Below are positions 35,932 to 51,913 of a DNA stretch of 64,000 nucleotides, piece after piece. Position 1 is the first letter of the stretch; every line of letters starts with the position of its first letter. A program made the position numbers and the translations under genes. The notes under the pieces were generated by a model. That model saw only the letters and a program-made list of their open reading frames with translations. It was not told the origin of the DNA and ran no database searches. The DNA comes from Raphanus sativus (Eukaryota; Streptophyta; Magnoliopsida; Brassicales; Brassicaceae), in the NCBI RefSeq assembly GCF_000801105.2, contig NC_079516.1, positions 1,178,001 through 1,242,000 on the forward strand, in the 5' to 3' direction.

Positions 35932-37187
35932 GTTACAAAAAATTTCTGCAACCTAATAACAGGGAAAAATGTTAGTTCTGATCTTACTTAATTAATTAGT
36001 AGAACATAGCTACACAGCTTGTCTTACAAGGTAAACCAAAACGAATGATAACAAGAAAGCAACTCCACAAAAGCACGGATGCAGAAGATGGAAGTCAAAC
36101 GAAGATGAAGAGGCAGATATAATTTTGCTAATCAGTTTGATCTACTTATAAGGAGGATGAAGCCGAAATGTCAAACATAATCGGGAAGTGATGGTATGTA
36201 GTTTCAACAATTTCCAAGAAATATCCTGTCTTTCTTTAAAAAAACAACTTCCAAAAAACAAATATATGCCTATATATTTCGACTTTCCTTTTAATTTTTT
36301 AGTGATTACGAAGCGAGAATAGCACTTTGCATGCATAAATAATTTTAGGCGTTTTATGTTTTGGTTTACGAGAAATTAATTCACAAAACGAAGAAGAAAG
36401 GTCGGGAAAATGTAGAACAACGCATTCATGGTGGACACCATTTGCCTACTATCAATTTATTTAGGTTCCCAAAAAACACAATCACTCTATAGTTATGAAA
36501 TTATCAATTTCAAAATAAATTAGTTACAAAATATTATTCCATCTGTTTAATAAAGAATGCCATTTTAAAATTTTTGATTATAAAGAGCGTTAACTACCAT
36601 AACTTTTTAAAAAAAATTGTACATGTCTAAACTTTGTATTTGCTGTAGAAAATGCTTCCTCTGTTTCAAAAAGATATATATTGTAGATTTTTCTTATATA
36701 TTAAGAAACACATTAAAATTGATTTTAAATGCATTGTTTTCTGTGAATAACAATTTTTCATAAGTTTTTACCAATAGAAATCCAATAAATATCATTAATT
36801 TTTTTTGAAGTTTACAAATTTTCATTAAATAATGTATTGAAAAAGTAAAAAAAAATATATCTTTTCGAAACAATTTTTTTTTCTAGAATATGGATTTTCT
36901 GAAATAGAGGGAGTTTATTCTCTTTGTATACTTTTTTTTTCTTTTTTTTTTTGATCAACTTCTCTTTGTATACAAATGTATGATATTTAAGGTTTCTCAC
37001 ACATATTTTAATTATTAATTTTTGGTTTTATCAATAAGGTTCCTTCACTCATAATTTTAATATTTTATTTCTCTCTTTAATTTTAAAGAGAAGTGCATTA
37101 ATTAACTTTATATGATAGTTATAGGAAAATAAACATAAAAAGTTTGAGTAACAAAAACAAATTTAAACAAAATTTTAAAGAATCATA
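35932..37187. other. Helicase promoter and AT-rich spacer
   Basis: No gene. A decayed Stowaway-like element may occupy 36655-36913 (CTTCCTCTGTTTC left, GAAATAGAGGGAG right, no clear TA flanks), and another partial left end is at about 36537 (TCCATCTGTTTAAT). Confidence 0.45.
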
Positions 37188-37415
37188 CTCCCTCTGTTTC
37201 ATTATAAGTGTCGTTTTAGACTTGTGCACACGGATTAAGAAAACATTTAATTTTGCATATTTTCAATATAAAAACATCATTACCGATACAATTCAACCAA
37301 TAGAAAAATAGAATGGAGAGTAAAATTAATAAATTTTGCATTGAAACTCTAAAACGACACTTATTTTGCAACGAAAAAATTCTCTAAAACGACACTTAAT
37401 ATGAAACGGAGGGAA
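37188..37415. mobile_element. Stowaway-type MITE
   Basis: Ends CTCCCTCTGTTTCATT and ATGAAACGGAGGGAA are inverted, with TA at 37186-37187 and 37416-37417. Family member of the elements at 9262 and 12145; this one has the best preserved left end. Confidence 0.85.
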
Positions 37416-38394
37416 TATTTATCAAAATATATAAAAATATCCCAACGAATGCAGACATTTTTGCACCACAATCAATTTCTACAAATATAACTATATCTGT
37501 TTCGGAGAATATCACAGCAAATATAAAATCATCAATTTTCATAGATTTTATGGTACATTTGGAATGAGTGTAACAATATGATTTTCAAAAATATAGATAC
37601 ATATTCTAGAGATACTCTAAAATTGGCAGAAATGGAATCTACTTTAGAATGAAGGGCAAGTAAAATTTTCAAATTTCGATAAAATAATTTTGTAAATTAT
37701 AAGAACTAATTTTGTAAGTATTTTATTAAATCTTTATAAATGATTTATAAATAATGTATGAAATATATAATACATTAATAGTTATCATATACTTATATAA
37801 ATTTTATGTAAAATATAAAATGACTATATTGATTTCTTTTTTTTTCTTTTTTTGTCAAACGACTATATTGATTTCTATAAAAAAATATTTCATTCTATAA
37901 CTATATAAACATATAAAAAATTATCAAAAATTATTATTCTTTCTAAAATTTTAACAATTAATTAGCATAAATCATGCATGATTTTGGGAAGTGCAATTAA
38001 TTTGTTACTGATTTACTTTTTATTTTTTAGATCCAACTAAAATAAATTAAAATTAAAAATCAGCGACCAGTCAAATTATAACAACTTTTTTAAAGATTAA
38101 TCAGTGATCACCACGTATGCAAAAATCACTTAAAACCTAAGTGACTTCAATTTTAATATAATATAATGATTTATATGTTCTTATAAATAATTTTAAAATT
38201 CTGATAAATTAATTTTGTGAGCAATGATAAATAATTTTTAAAAGTTTAAAGAATTTATTAATGATTTATAAAGCATGTGGAATTTGTAAGATTTTAACAG
38301 TTATTATATAATTATATATTAATGAATATAATTCATTATGTTAAATATATGATTACTAGTGACAAAAGAATATGTAACAGTGTCAACAAAATTT
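37416..38394. other. AT-rich spacer
   Basis: No gene, RNA or complete repeat recognised; a short local repeat (CGACTATATTGATTTCT at about 37821 and 37860) is present. Confidence 0.45.
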
Positions 38395-40300
38395 GTATAG
38401 TGACGAATTTTTTTTGTAACTTAACCACAACGTATTAAATTACAACCACTTCATTCGCATGGAGTGTTTTCTGCGTAAGCACTATCTAGGCATATATATA
38501 AAGCGTGAAATGAAAGGAGGGAGTATGAGACATCAGATCATTAGAGAAAGATTATCTGTTAAAAGAAAAGAAGATTATTTGTTCTCTATGAGCCAATGAT
38601 GGGATTACTTTGTATTAAGCGTTTTATAGACAGATGACATTCGACTTCTTTTGACTATATTTTCTCTTGCTTATTCTCATTGTGTTTGCATACTAAAGAG
38701 ATCTTCCCTCGAATCATTATTTTTATATATAGATCTAGAGCACCTTTTTGGGGGTTTAGCCGCACCCTATTAGGATAGTGTATTGTTTCATTGTTTGTTA
38801 TGCTGATGATCATCCATATAGATTTATAGTTCGACAACAGGAATCAGGTGGAAGTTTACGATGGCAAAATTCAGCTGGTCTAGATAACGATATCACAGAA
38901 ACATTAGGAACAAATAGAAATAAATATTTCTATATAGAAATAAAAATTTTGAAATGACAAAGAATGATAGTAAGGAATAATATTGTTCTATATTTTTCTA
39001 CAATAAAAAGAACGAGAATGAATGAAAAACAAAATCACACGGTGGTGGGTTAGTAGTCTTGAAGGAACTTCGGTCATAATATGGATCCGGATTAGAAATC
39101 CTGTGTGGTCATCCGGACTAGCGTTAAATTGCAAGAATACGTGGAATGCTGTGGATCTCGTGAGACTAGTCGGTTGACCTCAGTCGTCGGATCTTCACGA
39201 TTATAAAAAAAAAACTATTTATTATAAATAGTAAAAAATTTAAAAACGTTAGAGGATAATCATATTATTCCTCTTCATTTATTAGTCACCATTCATACCT
39301 CAAGTGTTAGATAGATTTGATTCTCTTATGTCCAAAATAGTATTTTTCAAAAAAGAAAAATACTGACATAGCTATGTTAATCTGCATGCATTTGTATATT
39401 TTTATTTTTCTATATAACTGGTAGCATCAATTGCAAAAAAGAATATAAAACAATGATGTGAACTTCACATTTGAGCACACCCAAAAAGCCAATTTGAAGT
39501 GTTCGATGGATAATTTGATAGGCCAATGATCTTTTTCATTGTTTCAGAATAAGGTTAACCAACAATGTTAACTAATCGATCTTATAAAACTAATGAATTC
39601 TTGAATTATATGAACTAGATTTTCTAATCAAACAATGAAACTGTGTATAAAATAATAAATCATTCTCAGACCAAAACAGTGGCCAACTTCGCTAGTAGGT
39701 TTGTTTTAGGCCTTTCTCAGAGATTTTTAAGTTAAAGATGTTACCTTCATATCCATTAATTAAAGGGTTGGGCCTAGAAATGATGATGGCCTTTTCTAAA
39801 AAGTCCAGCTATAAAATAAGGACCCGTTTCTTCAAAATCTACGAACGTAATGGCCTACGTAATCATTAACTTAATAAGAAAGTATTGTTATGCATGTTTT
39901 AGGTAATGATAACATTGTGGAAGGCTTGTTGGGGACCGGAAAGCGAAAGAGAAAAGTTGGTCGAAGAAGCTCATGAGGGTTTGAAATACTTGAAGAAGAG
40001 CTTGGTGATAAACAATTTCTCGGAGGAGAGACTATTGGATTTGTTGATATAGCAGCTGATTTCATAGCGTATTGGTTCTGAATTGCGCAAGAACCTTCAG
40101 GTGTGATGATCATGACTGCAGAGGCGTTTCCAAGACTTCAACGTTGGTCGAAAAAATTCGTTGGACATAATTTTATTAAGGAAGTCTTGCCGCCTAAGGA
40201 GAAGCTAATGTCTCTTTTCAAAGCCCAATTTGGAAATAACGTATCTAATGAAATGTGATAAGACGCATGCTTTCATACTTTATGGAAAGTATGTATGTTG
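38395..40300. repeat. Segmental duplication, partial copy C
   Basis: 38395-38780 matches copies A and B (ACTTCATTCGCATGGAGTG, CTCTATGAGCCAATGATGGGA, CATACTAAAGAGATCTTCCC), and 39770-40300 matches the upstream region and second exon of the GSTU8 gene. It has no MIR2111 hairpin. This shows the duplicated unit once included both the A/B segment and the GST gene. 38850-39650 has no recognised counterpart. Confidence 0.7.
39903..40258 (+). pseudogene. GSTU8-like pseudogene, exon 2 only
   Basis: Homologous to the second GSTU8 exon ([18 protein letters not shown] at the start, [13 protein letters not shown] near the end). One base is missing at about 39989 (AAATACTTGAAG instead of AAATACCTTGAAG), and GGA has become TGA at 40079-40081. 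Exon 1 is absent: GST upstream sequence is joined straight to the end of the intron at a shared GTATTG (39882-39887). Non-functional. Confidence 0.92.
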
Positions 40301-40679
40301 TATCTGGAAAGTCAACAGTTTTTTTTTGGCAAGTCTACAGTTCGTTTTAGCAAAAATAATATAGTTTTTCTGGTTTTTTCTTTTTAAAACTCTATCGGCT
40401 ATCGGCTGATCTGATCGGTTTAAAAAAAAAAAAATTCTTGCTATTTGTATGTTGTTTTCATTTATGTTATATATATTTGTATAATGTTTATACATTTCTA
40501 TTATCGTTATTCTTTAGAGTGGAACTTTCAAATAAAATATGAAGTTGGAGAATTTAGTGGAATTTGGAAACATGTTTAGCAAAAGTAACTTTTGTAGAGT
40601 AAGAATTGTACTCATCCGGTTGGTAGGCATTACGCAAACATAAGCACGAAAATATATATCACAAAAATACAAAACATAA

Positions 40680-41343
40680 GAGCATTATTATCCCTGACTT
40701 TTAACTAGACTCTTAGGATAAATGTAATTAAAAAAAATATAAAAGAAGAAGAAAGCCCAAGACTCGCCTCTTACGTAAGGCCTGGAAGAGGTGACTCTTA
40801 CTGGCCACGTGTCAAGAAATGAGAGGACAAAGGAGAGGTGTGTCTTGTATCGTCGTCTGGTTCTCTTCTTTCTCTTTTTTTTTGCGACGAAAACGGTGAT
40901 TCTCTCTCCGTGGCTGCTCGACGAAACGTCGACTGATCCTTCCGTCAACCACGTCTACGAACTCTCTTACGTCACTGCTTTTCCTCTCCGCGTTCCTCAA
41001 CAGGTTTCGTCTCGCTCTAATCCGATCCTTTTTGTAGACGGCTCATGTATTGATGATTCTCAAGCTCCTATCGTACTTGTTTCTAGTGATGATTCACTAT
41101 AGTGTATCAGATTGATCTTTTGCATAAAATCACGATCGGATTCTGTTTGTTGCAGGTTATAGGAATATTCCGAGGCCCTGTGATTGATCTTTGATGTTTC
41201 CATTTTTTTTCCTTAAAACCCCAAATTAAGAACTTACCATTGGAGCAAAAAAATAGGTGTCTCTTAAGTACAACCTCTTAACTATAATTAATTATTAAAA
41301 ATCATTAAGAGACCAATTTAGGCTCTTAGGGTTAATCATGCTC
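40680..41343. mobile_element. PIF/Harbinger-like non-autonomous element with a captured gene fragment
   Basis: Ends GAGCATTATTATCCCTGA and (inverted) GAGCATGATTAACCCTAAGA, flanked by TAA at 40677-40679 and 41344-41346, fit the Harbinger group (3-bp TWA target). The middle, about 40780-41190, is distinctly GC-richer and gene-like. Confidence 0.65.
40791..41191 (+). pseudogene. Captured exon pair of unknown gene
   Basis: The frame reads FATKTVILSPWLLDETSTD then VNHVYELSYVTAFPLRVPQQ, ending at a plausible donor CAACAG|GTTTCG (about 41001). A T-rich interval and the acceptor TTGTTGCAG (41155) follow, then VIGIFRGPVIDL and a stop at 41191. This looks like two short exons with their intron inside the Harbinger-like element. 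I do not recognise the parent gene. Confidence 0.45.
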
Positions 41344-42781
41344 TAAGAATGATTTAGTTGTTTTTTAATTTAAATTAGCCTTTTTACTAGTGGAAAGTAG
41401 AACTAGGCACAACTACTCGTTATTCGGTTTATACTCGCTACTTGCCATGTTTCGATCTTTATTTTTCAAATAATCGACGTTGTCAAGTCGGTTTCAAATA
41501 ATATAATTCAGATATTTACATGTATAAAACAAGTAAAAAATATGAAAAGAAATTTAGTTATCCGATTTGTATTACTTGTTACTTGCTTACAGAATATATT
41601 TTTGTTGTTATAAAAAAATATACTTTTATATAGAGAGATTCATGTTTTTGATCATTTATCTTTTATATTTGCACGAATATTTGAATTATAATACTTTCTG
41701 AATTTTTTCTAGCAGAATAAATAGGGTACAATTTTATATTTATTTATAATATAGTATTATTTAGTAATTAATTCTTAAATGCTCAAAATTATTTGCAACT
41801 AACTCAAAAATAATTCAGTTACCCAATTTGAATTACTCATTACTTGTTTATAGAAAATATTTTTGTTGTTATGAAAAAAATCTTATATAGAGAGATTCGT
41901 GTTTTTGATCATTTATCACTTTTATAATATGCACAAATATTTAAATTATAATATTTTCTGTATTTTTTTAGCAGAATAAATAAAATAAAATTTTATATTT
42001 ATATCTAATGTAGTATTATTTAGTAAGTAATTCGTAAATGCTCAAAAATATTTGTAAGTAACTCACAAGTATTTTTAATAATCAAGTAACAGAGTGGAAC
42101 AAATAACTTGCACTAAGTCATTTTCGAGTAAGTATTCGTTTCAAAAAATACAAATCGAAATTTATCTATTGTTACAAGACAAGTCAAATATCACGAATAA
42201 CCAAATGTTAAGTACCCAGTTCTTGACCACCTATAATGGAAAGTTTGTAAAAATTAATAATAACAAGGATGGATAAATAGTATTTTAATTATAATTATTA
42301 CCTAAATAATAGAGAGAAGGGAGCCAAGACTTTCCCAACGGTCATGTCAGAGTGAGTTAAAAAAAATGTCATGTCAGAATTGGTAGAGACGATAACCACC
42401 AATTTTATAGAAAATGAAACAACTCCTTCCAATCAATCTCAGCTTCGTGATTCTTTAGTATATCTAGTTCTACGACCCACAAAACTAGCATCCCATTACT
42501 GTGCTAACAAAATTAAAAGAAGAAACTAAATTATAAACGTAGACAACGGCTAGATATATTAATTTGCTTAACAGATTTCTTTGTTGTTTTTTACACTTTA
42601 ACGAATCTATCTAGTTTTTACTCGTGATCTCAAAATACATTTATTAATGACTAACTAGATCGTATCAGGATGTAAGTTGACTCTTTTTCCTCTCTGCTCT
42701 TCTTCAAATATTATTTTTCTGAAAGAATTAACCTTCTCACCAAATTTTAGCAAAAAAAAAGAAAAGAATTAGATATTTCTA
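41344..42781. repeat. Spacer with a ~259-bp direct repeat
   Basis: 41558-41813 and 41817-42070 are about 80% similar by eye (TATAGAGAGATTCATGTTTTTGATC versus TATAGAGAGATTCGTGTTTTTGATC; TAGTATTATTTAGTAA in each). Non-coding. The remainder to 42781 has no supported feature. Confidence 0.65.
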
Positions 42782-43684
42782 GGACAAGACTTGGGTTCAC
42801 CTCCTATGGTGAACTTTCAAATTCACCACCTCCCTAATAACCAATCAAAATGCCAACTAGACTAATAATAAAATAATTAAAAAAATAAATAATATCACAT
42901 TTAATAATGATAATGTCACTATTTAATCTCTAAACTCAAACTATATACCCTAAATCCAAATTCTAAACCTTAAATTTTAAATTATAAACCCAAACTCTAT
43001 ACCCTAAACCCAAACTCTATACCCTAAACCAAAATCTTAAACTCTAAACCCAAACCATAAATCATAAACCAAGAAATCTAAAGTTTAAACCCAAAATTAT
43101 ACCCTAAACTCAAACCATAGACCCTAAACCCAAATCCTATACTCTAAAATCAAACCATAAATCCTAAACCCAAACCGTAGACCCTAAACCCAAACCCTAG
43201 ACGTAACCCAAACCATGAACTCTAAATCCAAAATTTAATTCTTAACATTAAATTTCAAAAAAACAACATCAATATTAATCCAAATATTTAGGGTATAGGG
43301 TTTGGATTTTGTATTTACGTTTTGGGTTTAGAGTGTAGGATTTGGGTTTAGGGTATAGGTTTGGGTTTAGAGTTCAGGTTTTTGGGTTTATGATTTATAG
43401 TTTGGGTTTAGGGTATAGAATTTGGGTTTAGGGTATAGAGTTTGGGTTTATAATTTAGAATTTAGGGTTTAAAATTTGGATTTAGGGTATAAAGTTTGAG
43501 TTTACGGATTAGATAGTGATATTAGCATTATTAAAATTGACATTATTTGTTTTTTTTAATTATTTTGATTTTCGAAAAAATTATTTAATATTTTTAATCA
43601 TTAATCTAGTTGACACTTTGATTGGTTATTAGAGAGGTGGTGAATTTGAAGGTTCACCATAAAGGGTGAACCTAAGTCTTGTCC
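42782..43684. mobile_element. Mutator-like foldback MITE filled with telomere-like repeats
   Basis: Long inverted termini: left GGACAAGACTTGGGTTCACC, and the right end inverted GGACAAGACTTAGGTTCACC, continuing for about 100 bp. A perfect 9-bp target duplication ATATTTCTA at 42773-42781 and 43685-43693 points to the Mutator superfamily. The interior is a giant imperfect palindrome: degenerate CCCTAAACCCAAAC units at 42945-43215 and their reverse GGGTTTAGGGTATAG at 43290-43480. No transposase. Confidence 0.88.
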
Positions 43685-43693
43685 ATATTTCTA

Positions 43694-45500
43694 CCATTCT
43701 TGCTTATCCTTGCTTATCTTATCCTAATGATAACAAATGTTATGCATTGCATTGTTTTTGTGTGTGTTAAAAGTGATTATTTTTGTTCTTTGAAACTCCT
43801 TTACCTAGCAAAGCACATGTTCTCTCTCAAGCCATGTGATCATGCGTAAATTAAGCTGCACAAACGTGAGAAAGCTAGTCTTGAGTGAGTCTAGACCTAT
43901 ACATTTGTTTCATAAATACTATTTAAAGAATTTCGAGGAGGTACGCTTAAAGATACTAACGATTCCGATTTTCATTTGGATTGTCACTTAAAACGAGGCT
44001 GAAGTGATGGTAGATCCAAAAGGACAATTCAATTTGTCAGCAGTTGGTTCGTTGAACAATTCACTAATTACATATCACACATTTTTGTATTTTTGAAAGC
44101 TTACCATTCAATAAGTGAATAAACATATACAAGGACGATCAAGTATTTTGACATGAAGTTTCTATTTTCGTTTTGACTTATTGACATGAAGTTTTTTTTT
44201 TGAACATTTTCTCTTGACATGACATGAAGTTTTGTTCAAGTATTATAGGGGCACATCAGTTTTCTGTCTATTTTCTCTATAAAATAGCCGTTAATTGTTA
44301 TAGTTAATCGATAAATAATTTAAGTGATAAAATTGCCCCTATTGTTTTTCTTATCACAAAATAAACCTAATCCTAAAAATCTGATTGCCATCATCACTCC
44401 TCATGGCTCATGCAGTATGAACAAATTTTTGGAGATTCATCAAATCCTGAAGCATGTGACCCTATCGAATCAGATCCTTGCGAGTTGCGTCTATGGTTCC
44501 TCGAGTAAGATGAAGAGTTCACAGGCCAGAGGCCATTATTGGATTAGAGAAACCAGTTTGCACGGACTAATTGATTACCACTTTTCCATTAATTAGGTTT
44601 CTTCACCACATTTGATATGAATATGGGCAGGTTAAAGATATGATACCTATATTATGTGTTGTAATTGAGCTTGGCACTGGGTGTAGGCTGCCCCCCAAAA
44701 AAAGGAAGATAAACGTAAAACGAACGTCTTAGGTTTACGTTTATTTTGTAGAAAGACCATTTGTTAAGAAAATAGATGGAAGGTTAAATTTTTCGCGTTG
44801 CAAAATGATTCATTCATTTTACATGATTATAATATTTTGCTCGTTAAACACGAGAAATATAATATGCTTTTCGAATTTGGAAACATATATGTTAAAATAA
44901 AATAAAGTTAGATGCGCCCATCATCAATATTATTGATCTAAGTATAAAATATTCGTGCCTTATTGAAAGCAGGTGCATCTTTTATTCCATGTGAGGTAAA
45001 CACTAAGGCCATTATTGGATTAGAGAAACCAGTTGGCACGGACTAATTGATTCCCACTTTTCCACTGATTAGGTTTCTTCACCACATTTGATATCAATGG
45101 GCAGGTTTAAGATATGATACCTATATTAAGTGTTGTAATTGAGCTTAGCACTGGGTGTAGGCTGCCCCCCAAAAAAGGAAGATAAACGTAAAACGAACGT
45201 CTTAGGCTTACGTTTATTTTGTAGAAAGCCCACTTGTTAAGAAATCAGATGGAAGGTTAAATTTTTCGAGTTGCAAAATGATTCATTCATTTTTACATGA
45301 CTATAATATTTTGCTCGTTAAACACGAGAGATATTATATGCTTTTCAAATTTGGAAACAGATACGTTAAAATCAAATAAAGTTAGATGAGCCCATCGTCA
45401 ATATTACTGATTTAATTATAAAATGTTCGTGTCTTATTGAAACCAATACGCTGTTGTGTACGTTTGCGGATCAGAAGGTTGCAATTTTAAACATTTTCCA
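43694..45500. repeat. Spacer with a direct duplication of about 440 bp
   Basis: 44531-44972 and 45007-45445 are direct repeats with high identity (GGCCATTATTGGATTAGAG, GCACTGGGTGTAGGCTGCCCCCC, GATAAACGTAAAACGAACG). An open frame at 44324-44596 ends in the first unit but has no recognisable domain. No gene is supported. Confidence 0.7.
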
Positions 45501-46772
45501 GAGGTTTATATGACTGATATAACTATTAGAAATTAAAGCATTTACAAGATATTTATGACAATTAACTACCAAATACAGTAAAAGTTAAATATTAAATTAA
45601 TAATATTTATATTTTATATAATTATAAAAATATAAAAAATCATAATTTTATAATAAATATATAAATTATATTTATAAAATTTTACTACTAAATTCTCAAC
45701 TCGAAACCCTAAACTATATACCATATATCCTAAAACATTAAATCTAAATTCTAAATTCTAAGTTTTCAAATTTAAATCTTTTATTAAAAATAGTGATAAA
45801 AATAGTTAGTGTAAACATGAAAAGCGGTAGTAAAATAATATTTTTTTGACAATTTCTCCAAAATGATACTAGGAAGGTTCGTTCCTTTTGGAGTTAGAGA
45901 GCGACTTATTCTAATCAAAGTCATATTTTAATATGCTGCTCGTTTGCCACGCGGAATATAATATGTTCCAAAATTTTAGTAATAATACTAATGCTCGTTT
46001 GCCACGCGGAATATAATATGTTCCAAAATTTTAGTAATAATACCAATGCAATGTATATAAAATTCCAGGAATAAATTAAGCTTCATTAATAATCGATCTT
46101 ACTAAACTTCTGCAGTTCTGCTACATATTATTTGACAAGTAAAGTGAAAACATCTTTAATTTGTAAACAGTTAGATTATACGACACTTACTATTAGTTTA
46201 TATTTATCAGTTAAATTATTAATCGATCAAAAGCTATAATTTTTTTTTAACCACAAAAACTATAATATGTTCAAAGGAACGATAAAGACCACTCTAGAAA
46301 TTAAGCTTTATAAATAATTTTACCAAACTTCTGCTATATAATATATATTATTTGACAAGTACAGTTTGAAAATATCTTTAATTTCTAAACATTTAGATCA
46401 TATGTCTTTTTTTTTTGCTTAAACATTTAGATCATATGTCACTTACGATTAGTTTATGTGTATCAATTTAATCATTACCCAAATAAAAGCCTTGTTTAGT
46501 GTTAAAAAGTTATCACTGAACACCAATTTTAAGTAGACCATGCAATGAATAATCCTATATCCAATTATGCGGTTAACGTCATAAAAAAGTGGGGTAAAAA
46601 AGAAGAAGATAGCAACTGGTTAACGTCAATGACAATTAAATATATTAAGATTTGGTCGAAAACGTGATCCCGGTCGATGAATTAGCTAATAGAAAAATGA
46701 TCCACGAGGTGGAAGTTGGCATAGTAAACAAAACAAAGTAAAATTAGAGATCAATCAGTGAACGGAAATCGC

Positions 46773-46780
46773 TATATAAA
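46773..46780 (+). promoter_or_regulatory. TATA box of beta-glucosidase copy 1
   Basis: TATATAAA 64-71 bp upstream of the start codon, in a block conserved with copy 2 (54232-54239). The surrounding 300 bp are nearly identical in both copies. Confidence 0.7.
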
Positions 46781-46843
46781 GGACTAGTTAACGTCATACC
46801 AAAACATATTCTTAAAGAAACTAAAACAAACTAAAAACCAAAA

Positions 46844-50008
<3,165 letters not shown>

Positions 50009-51470
50009 GCTGTCTTTTGAGGATTTGTTTTCATATTTTAATGTTTATCTCTCTTTGTATCCGTTTGTGATTGACCAAGATCGATAAGGTCTTGGTTATA
50101 ATAATAAAGAATTGTCTTTTTACTTCTTCAGTGTTCACGTGATTTGACAAGATCTAGACGGCTTTGAATCTTGGTTAAAATATTAACAAAGCATAGTTGG
50201 CCTATATTAACGAAAACAATAAAAAGGAATTACATGTGAAAGGCTAAAATATGATTAAGTAGTTGTCCAAATGAACATTGACGGCTTTGAACCTTGGTTT
50301 AATTAATTAACAAAGAATAGTTGGCCTATATTAACAAAACAATAAAAAAGAATTACATATGAAGACTAAAATATGATTAAGTAGTTGTCCAAGTGAACAG
50401 AAATAATTTCGAGGACTTTTGACGTTTTTTACAATTTTCGTTTAAATGCGATGACAAAACAATCATTTAATAACATGTAAACTTTTTACGTAGAACGTAG
50501 ACATATAGTTTATCAAATGAACTTTACAACGTTTACAGAAGCTCACGTCTAATATTCCACCTCCTTGTAACGAATAGATATATGACGAACGGTTCTACAT
50601 ATTACACACTTATGGTTAAGCATGGACCTAAAAATCCAAACCGGAATCAACCCAAAAATATCCAAGGAACCAAAAATTTATAAGTATCTATTGGATCCAA
50701 AAGAACTGAAAAAAACGATCCGAATAAATCCGGACTCAAAAAAAACCGACATGATAAGAATCGATTTATACTCGATTTAAAAATATGAATATCCAAAATT
50801 ATGTTTTGTTTTGTTGTGTTCTATTTTCTATATTTTATATTATGATTTAGTCGATTTTTTTTGTTACAATCTTTGTTATTATTTTGTAACATTTTCAAAT
50901 AATATGAAGTTTTAAATATAAAATTTAGAATTTAAAAATATTTTATTTTAATTTTTAATATATTATTTTAAATTATTTCATAAATTTTTAGATCTATATG
51001 ATATATTTTGACTAAATTTAATGGAATTTGGGTATTTTTGTTTTTAGATCCTAAATACCCGGATCCGATACAGATCCAAAATATTATGGATATTTTACAA
51101 GTATTTTAATTATAAATTGGGACCGACTCGAATCCGAGAAAGACCGATCCATACCCAGACCAAAAACTCTAAAGTATCTATAAGTTCAAATATCGAAGAC
51201 CCAAAAGATTCGGATCCGAAAAAGCCGGCCAGAACGCCCAAACTGGTAACATGACTCTCCGCAACACTCAGATACACTATAATTTGATATATAACTCTGT
51301 AGATTCATGCTAACATGTGAAGTTATAATTAATTTGAGTCATTCTTCATAAACTAATATGTTCCTTATAATTTATATAAACAGGTTAAAGATTTAGAATG
51401 TTAGATAAAAAAGATTGCTGCTCCTACAAGAAAATAAACTTCATACAGATTCAAAGACAACAACATCAAA

Positions 51471-51545
51471 AGTCAGAACTTGTGCCTCTTTTTGTTTTCC
51501 TCTAATGCTTTGGTCTCCATCACCAACCACCCAAAGATAAAAACT
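51471..51545. other. Left flank of the TRIM element
   Basis: Short unique sequence after the end of duplication unit 1; includes the target duplication AAAAC at 51541-51545. Confidence 0.5.
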
Positions 51546-51913
51546 ATTAGACATATATTTATCCCACATCGGGTATTAGAAGGGATCTTTAGTAATATAT
51601 AAGATAGATGAGCCACTCCACTAATCACCAATTGGTTTTAAGTGTGAAGCCCATCTAGCTTAACATGGTATCAGAGCCCGATCCATACAGTCCAACCCGA
51701 TCCACATCGATCCAGCCCAAAGTCGGCCCATCGATCCTTACCCGAACATTCCGAGATTGACGCTCAGAGAACCATCATCTCGAAGAGGCGTATTAGACAC
51801 ATAGTTGTCCCATATCGGGTATTGGAAGAGATCTTTAGTAATATATAAGATATAAATGAGCCACTTCACTAATCATCAATTGGTTTTAAGTGTAAAGTCC
51901 ATCTACCTTAACA
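51546..51913 (+). mobile_element. TRIM (miniature LTR retrotransposon)
   Basis: Two direct LTRs, 51546-51665 and 51791-51913 (start TATTAGACA, contain CCCAnATCGGGTATT, end CTTAACA). Directly after the first LTR lies TGGTATCAGAGC (51666-51677), the standard initiator-Met tRNA primer site. A purine-rich CGAAGAGGCG precedes the second LTR. The target duplication AAAAC lies at 51541-51545 and 51914-51918. Total 368 bp with no coding capacity; depends on other elements for movement. Confidence 0.93.

Noticed and set aside
42940..43500. True interstitial telomere or chromosome fusion point
   Set aside because: Units are degenerate and inverted about a centre, and lie inside an element with 9-bp target duplication, so transposition explains them better.
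44324..44596. 90-aa frame before the 440-bp direct repeat
   Set aside because: No domain; it ends inside a non-coding duplicated block and the second repeat unit does not keep the frame.
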